Below are positions 6,501 through 9,068 of a DNA stretch of 9,068 nt, piece after piece. The notes below the pieces were generated by a model. The model had not been told where the DNA came from. It searched no databases and worked only from the letters and a program-made list of their open reading frames with translations. Positions within the stretch are counted from its first letter, which is position 1. Each line of letters begins with the position of its first letter. The DNA comes from Methanobacteriota archaeon (GTDB lineage Archaea; Thermoplasmatota; Thermoplasmata; RBG-16-68-12). A program made the translations under genes and the position numbers. The DNA is taken from NCBI GenBank assembly GCA_005878635.1, contig VBLS01000119.1, forward strand, positions 1 to 9,068. Direction: 5' to 3'.

Positions 6501-7598
6501 ATGAAGGGCGAAGTCGTCTTCTACCGACTCTTCGACATCGGGGCTTCGGTGGACCTCGACGAGATCCAAAAGACCATCGACATGCCCTTCCTCTCCGGTC
6601 GCTTCCCGTCGGAGCGGGCCGCGCCGCGGTACGCCCGATTCGCGCAACCGTTGCTCGTGTTCCTCGATGAGCGGGGCCTTGCGACGAACCTCGGACCCCT
6701 GACCGCCTCGATCGGAGTGAAACTGTACGGGGTCGGCGCGCTCGCGATCGTCGTTCGAGTTCCCTTCGAGGCCGCAGTCCTCCGCGACCTAAGGCCCTTC
6801 GCGAGCCTCCGGATTCTGGAGGACGGCCGCGAGCGAAATCTGAACGAATACTGCGGCGGGCTCGCCGAGCGTATCATCGAGGACCTCGTGCCGTTCCTCC
6901 ATGACGCGTACGATGTGAAGGTCGAACCGGAGCCGTACACGGTGTACTGTGTCTCCGTCACCGAGACCCCCGTCCGCGAGTTCTCGACGACCTGGCGGCG
7001 GGAGGTCACCGCGCTCCTAGCGAACGATCCGCGACCGGATGCGATCAGCGACGAGGAGGTCGAGGACACATGGCGAAACTGGTTTTCGTACTACCAGGAT
7101 GATCTCGTCGTCCTCGAGTGGGATGCGGCGCTCGTCGTCGAGCCGAGCGCGGCCTACGAAGACACGCTCACGGTCTTCGAACTCGCAAACCTTCAGCTCC
7201 TCGAGATGCGGACGTACGATGCCTATTTGGACAAGGTCGTGGACAAGGCGTATGATGACCTGGAGGACCTATTCGCCCGGAGCTCGATCCTCCGCAGCGG
7301 CCACGACACGGTCAAGGAGCTCGCGGAGATTCGAATGGACCTGGCGGAGGCGACGTTTCAAGTCGACAACATTTCGAAGCTCTGGGGCGACTGGTTTCTT
7401 GGGAAGGTGTACCGGGCGTGCGTCCGCAAGTTCGAGCTCGAGACCTGGAGAAAGAACGTAGGGGACAAGATGACGGATCTCAGCGAGATCTACGAAGTCG
7501 CACACTCCGAGCTCGAGGCTCGGAGGCTCCTCGTCGTGGAACTCCTCGTCGTCCTCCTGTTCGTCGTGGACGTCGTCATCCTCGCGTTCCGCGGTTGA
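6501..7598 (+). CDS. RMD1/YagE (DUF155)-like tail-anchored protein
   Basis: This is a 365-residue protein of uncertain function. The N-terminal half is mixed alpha/beta (MKGEVVFYRLFDIGASVDLDEI, then SIGVKLYGVGALAIVVRVPF). The C-terminal half is long and helical, from VFELANLQLLEMRTYDAYLD through repeated amphipathic helices. It ends in one hydrophobic segment (LLVVELLVVLLFVVDVVILAF) interrupted by single acidic residues. A helical C-terminal half ending in a Glu/Asp-containing membrane helix is the architecture of the RMD1/YagE/DUF155 family, whose yeast members are organelle-membrane proteins and whose prokaryotic role is unknown. I see similarity of layout rather than a diagnostic motif, so the family call is tentative. 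ATG 6501 is preferred. TTG 6489 lies after an AGGGG run and would add four residues. It faces the sulfur-transfer operon convergently, with only 27 bp between stops and no obvious terminator. Confidence 0.6.
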   Translation: MKGEVVFYRLFDIGASVDLDEIQKTIDMPFLSGRFPSERAAPRYARFAQPLLVFLDERGLATNLGPLTASIGVKLYGVGALAIVVRVPFEAAVLRDLRPFASLRILEDGRERNLNEYCGGLAERIIEDLVPFLHDAYDVKVEPEPYTVYCVSVTETPVREFSTTWRREVTALLANDPRPDAISDEEVEDTWRNWFSYYQDDLVVLEWDAALVVEPSAAYEDTLTVFELANLQLLEMRTYDAYLDKVVDKAYDDLEDLFARSSILRSGHDTVKELAEIRMDLAEATFQVDNISKLWGDWFLGKVYRACVRKFELETWRKNVGDKMTDLSEIYEVAHSELEARRLLVVELLVVLLFVVDVVILAFRG

Positions 7599-7625
7599 CG
7601 GCGCGGGCGTCGGAGGACCACGGGG

Positions 7626-7910
7626 TCACGCAGCCGCCAGGGGGGCGGACAGTCCGATGGCCTGATACACCCGATCGATCGCCGCTCGTGCCGTCGGCTC
7701 GTCGTCGGTTTTGACGAGGATCTTGCCGCTCTCGTAGACGGTGAGCTCCGGCTCGCCTTCGAGGATCAACATGACCTTGACATCGGTCACGGCCCAACCG
7801 TTCTGCCGTAGCCGTTCCGCGGCCGCGCCCAGATCGACGCGTCGCGCCTGTTTCAGACTCGAAATGAAAGCGGTCGCCGTGCGACAGGGCTTGAGGAGAT
7901 AGTAGGTCAT
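7626..7910 (-). CDS. 94-residue stand-alone copy of the neighbouring E1's C-terminal domain
   Basis: This small protein starts MTYYLLKPCRTATAFI and has one cysteine (Cys9). Its last 65 residues align by eye with the C-terminal domain of the E1-like protein encoded two genes upstream. VDLGAAAERLRQNG matches IDLDGLGRRLEALG, and ELTVYESGKILVKTDDEPTA matches RLTVFADGRALIRGVKDETE. The strand-strand-helix pattern with GKI/GRA recalls half of a TATA-binding-protein-like fold, but that is inference. Its ATG overlaps the ThiI-like stop (ATGA, 4-nt overlap), implying co-transcription and coupled translation. The frame remains open far upstream inside the ThiI gene, but the ATG at the overlap is clearly the start. 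A role as a docking or carrier partner in the sulfur-transfer module is plausible but unproven. Confidence 0.8.
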   Translation of the reverse strand: MTYYLLKPCRTATAFISSLKQARRVDLGAAAERLRQNGWAVTDVKVMLILEGEPELTVYESGKILVKTDDEPTARAAIDRVYQAIGLSAPLAAA

Positions 7911-8578
7911 GAGTCCCCTCGCAAGTCGGAGGAGCTTGATCGAGCGGGGCCGTGCCCAATGAACTTTTCCTCCTCCACGCCGTGGAGGCACATCGCCACG
8001 AGACGCTCCGGATCGAGTTTCACTTCCTCGCCGAGGATCTGGTCCATCCTTGCGTGAGTCGACGGTCGGCTGGGGCCGAGGAGGTCGCAAATCTCGGGCC
8101 CCTTGGAAACCTCGTAGGTCCCGATCTCCCGGGCGCGATCCACCACTTCCTGCTTGTCGAACCCGATCAGGGGACGCAGCACCGGACGCCGCGCGACCGC
8201 ATCGATCGCCCGGAGGCTCGCCAGGGTCTGGCTCGACACTTGCCCGAGGTTCTCGCCGGTCACCAGCACGTCCGCGCGTTCTCGGTCCGCGAGGGCGTCG
8301 GCGAGCCGTACCATGAGTCGTTTCGTCAGGACGAAGTAGAATCGGCGCTTCGCAGCTTGGGCCACTTCCGCAAAGGCGGTGCCGACCCGCACCACGTAGA
8401 GCGACGGGATCCCGAGGATTCCGCACAAGGTCCGGGCCTTGATCGCCGCGGCTTCGTCCGTGATTGGCTCGAGGGAAAAGTGGGCCGCGACGAGATCGAG
8501 CCCCTGTCGGGCCATCAAATCGCCCGCGACAGGACTATCGAAACCTCCGCTCAACAGGAGCACTCCTTTGTGAGGCAT
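7907..8578 (-). CDS. thiI: Minimal ThiI-like PP-loop sulfurtransferase (no THUMP, no rhodanese)
   Basis: Full-length ThiI adenylates tRNA U8 and transfers sulfur to make 4-thiouridine, and in some organisms supplies sulfur for the thiamine thiazole. This 223-residue protein is only the catalytic AANH/PP-loop domain. The PP-loop SGGFDS is at 10-15 (LLLSGGFDSPVAG) and the ThiI signature VTGENLGQVSSQTLASLRAI at 106-125. PVLRPLIGFDKQEVVDRAREIGTYE follows. Cys164 in PEICDLLGPS falls where E. coli ThiI has its persulfide/disulfide Cys344 (PEYCGVISKS). The N-terminal ferredoxin-like and THUMP tRNA-binding domains and the rhodanese domain are absent. I take ATG 8578 (MPHKGVLLLSGG), one base after the E1 stop and behind a GGGGAT. 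ATG 8593 would overlap that gene. The tail (about 205-223) is polar and probably disordered. The substrate is uncertain because the tRNA-binding part is missing. Confidence 0.85.
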   Translation of the reverse strand: MPHKGVLLLSGGFDSPVAGDLMARQGLDLVAAHFSLEPITDEAAAIKARTLCGILGIPSLYVVRVGTAFAEVAQAAKRRFYFVLTKRLMVRLADALADRERADVLVTGENLGQVSSQTLASLRAIDAVARRPVLRPLIGFDKQEVVDRAREIGTYEVSKGPEICDLLGPSRPSTHARMDQILGEEVKLDPERLVAMCLHGVEEEKFIGHGPARSSSSDLRGDS

Positions 8579-8579
8579 C

Positions 8580-9068
8580 TCAGATCCCCACATACTTGGC
8601 GTACACTGCTCGTGCCTCCGTTTCGTCCTTGACCCCTCGAATCAGCGCGCGTCCGTCCGCGAACACCGTGAGCCGTCGACCCTCGACATCGACGAGGAGG
8701 ACGCCCCCGGCCCGACGAGCAGATCCGAGTGCCTCCAGCCGACGCCCGAGGCCGTCCAGATCAATCGTGCCCGAATGGATCGGATCGAGCGAGATCGTGT
8801 CGCTGCCACAAAGCGAGGCGAGGACCTGGGACCGTCGTGCGCCGAGGTATTCGCGCTCTCCCCTCCCGCACGCGGCACAATCGGGGCGGCGGGCGAGGTG
8901 AATCCTCTGGATCTCCGGCCGCCATCCGTCGATCACGAGCAGGTCGCCCGACGGGGCCTGTCCAACGAGGATGCGAATCGCCTCTCCGGCCTGAATCGCT
9001 CCGACCTGAGCGGACACCGCGTTGAAGATGCCCGCCGTCTCGCAGGTCGGTAGGCTTCCCGGTGGGGG
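8580..9068 (-). CDS. ThiF/MoeB/HesA-type E1-like adenylyltransferase, C-terminal part (5' end off window)
   Basis: E1-like enzymes adenylate the C-terminal glycine of ubiquitin-like sulfur carriers (ThiS, MoaD or SAMP types). Only the last 162 codons are visible. CETAGIFNAVSAQVGAIQAG is the region after the nucleotide-binding core; its cysteine (codon 9044-9042) occupies the position of the reactive Cys184 of E. coli ThiF. DCAACG is one zinc-binding CxxC pair; the other pair and the ATP-binding fold lie off the right edge. A C-terminal extension of about 75 residues follows (SLCGSDTISLDP ... LTVFADGRALIRG ... YAKYVGI), as found in archaeal HesA/MoeB/ThiF proteins. It is what the 94-residue downstream protein resembles. 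The stop is one base before the ThiI-like ATG, so the two are co-transcribed. ThiF versus MoeB cannot be decided from this part. Confidence 0.9.
   Translation of the reverse strand, partial: PPPGSLPTCETAGIFNAVSAQVGAIQAGEAIRILVGQAPSGDLLVIDGWRPEIQRIHLARRPDCAACGRGEREYLGARRSQVLASLCGSDTISLDPIHSGTIDLDGLGRRLEALGSARRAGGVLLVDVEGRRLTVFADGRALIRGVKDETEARAVYAKYVGI

Noticed and set aside
7500..7590. Repetitive GTCGT/CTCGT tracts near the end of the RMD1-like gene
   Set aside because: They are explained by Val/Leu codons of the C-terminal membrane helix in a GC-rich genome.
7599..7625. Possible bidirectional terminator between convergent stops
   Set aside because: Only 27 bp, GC-rich, with no T-run on either strand and no clear hairpin.
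7911..8426. Long N-terminal extension in frame with the 94-residue protein
   Set aside because: It is the +1 frame of the ThiI-like gene, with Arg/Pro-rich nonsense sequence. The ATG overlapping the ThiI stop is the natural start.

Overview
The window looks like chromosomal DNA from a GC-rich archaeon. It carries aIF1A, a RIO1 kinase, a two-KH Dim2/Pno1-type RNA-binding protein and an archaeal-type cis-prenyltransferase. Several genes have archaeal TATA-like elements about 27-29 nt upstream of the best start codon, which suggests leaderless or near-leaderless transcripts. A Thermoplasmata-like euryarchaeon is my best guess, but this is inference from gene content and style, not a phylogeny. 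No mobile element, CRISPR array, tRNA or rRNA is visible. Most of the other long open frames, including 300-435 codon ones antisense to ppdK, are GC-driven shadows.

Layout. On the minus strand, ppdK (pyruvate, phosphate dikinase) runs off the left edge. It has its own TATA box and appears to start at CTG. Upstream of it, also on the minus strand, is a probable ribosome-biogenesis/translation cluster read right to left: a TPD-type (CDIN1/C15orf41-like) PD-(D/E)xK nuclease, aIF1A, RIO1 kinase, Dim2/Pno1-like KH protein, and an unrecognised all-helical protein. A 153-bp divergent promoter region (about 5518-5670) separates this cluster from two plus-strand genes: the cis-prenyltransferase uppS and a tail-anchored protein resembling the RMD1/YagE (DUF155) family. 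At the right edge, convergent with these, is a minus-strand sulfur-transfer-like operon: the C-terminal part of a ThiF/MoeB/HesA-type E1 enzyme, a minimal ThiI-like PP-loop protein without THUMP or rhodanese domains, and a 94-residue protein that looks like a free-standing copy of the E1 enzyme's own C-terminal domain.

How they work together. aIF1A, RIO1 and the KH protein belong to small-subunit maturation and translation initiation. The nuclease in the same cluster invites the guess of an RNA/DNA-processing role linked to ribosome maturation. The E1, ThiI-like and small-domain genes are tightly packed (1-nt gap, then a 4-nt overlap) and probably form one sulfur-activation or sulfur-transfer module. 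This module, with its duplicated domain, is the most novel-looking part of the window. PpdK (phosphoenolpyruvate/pyruvate metabolism) and UppS (polyprenyl lipid carrier) are ordinary housekeeping genes.
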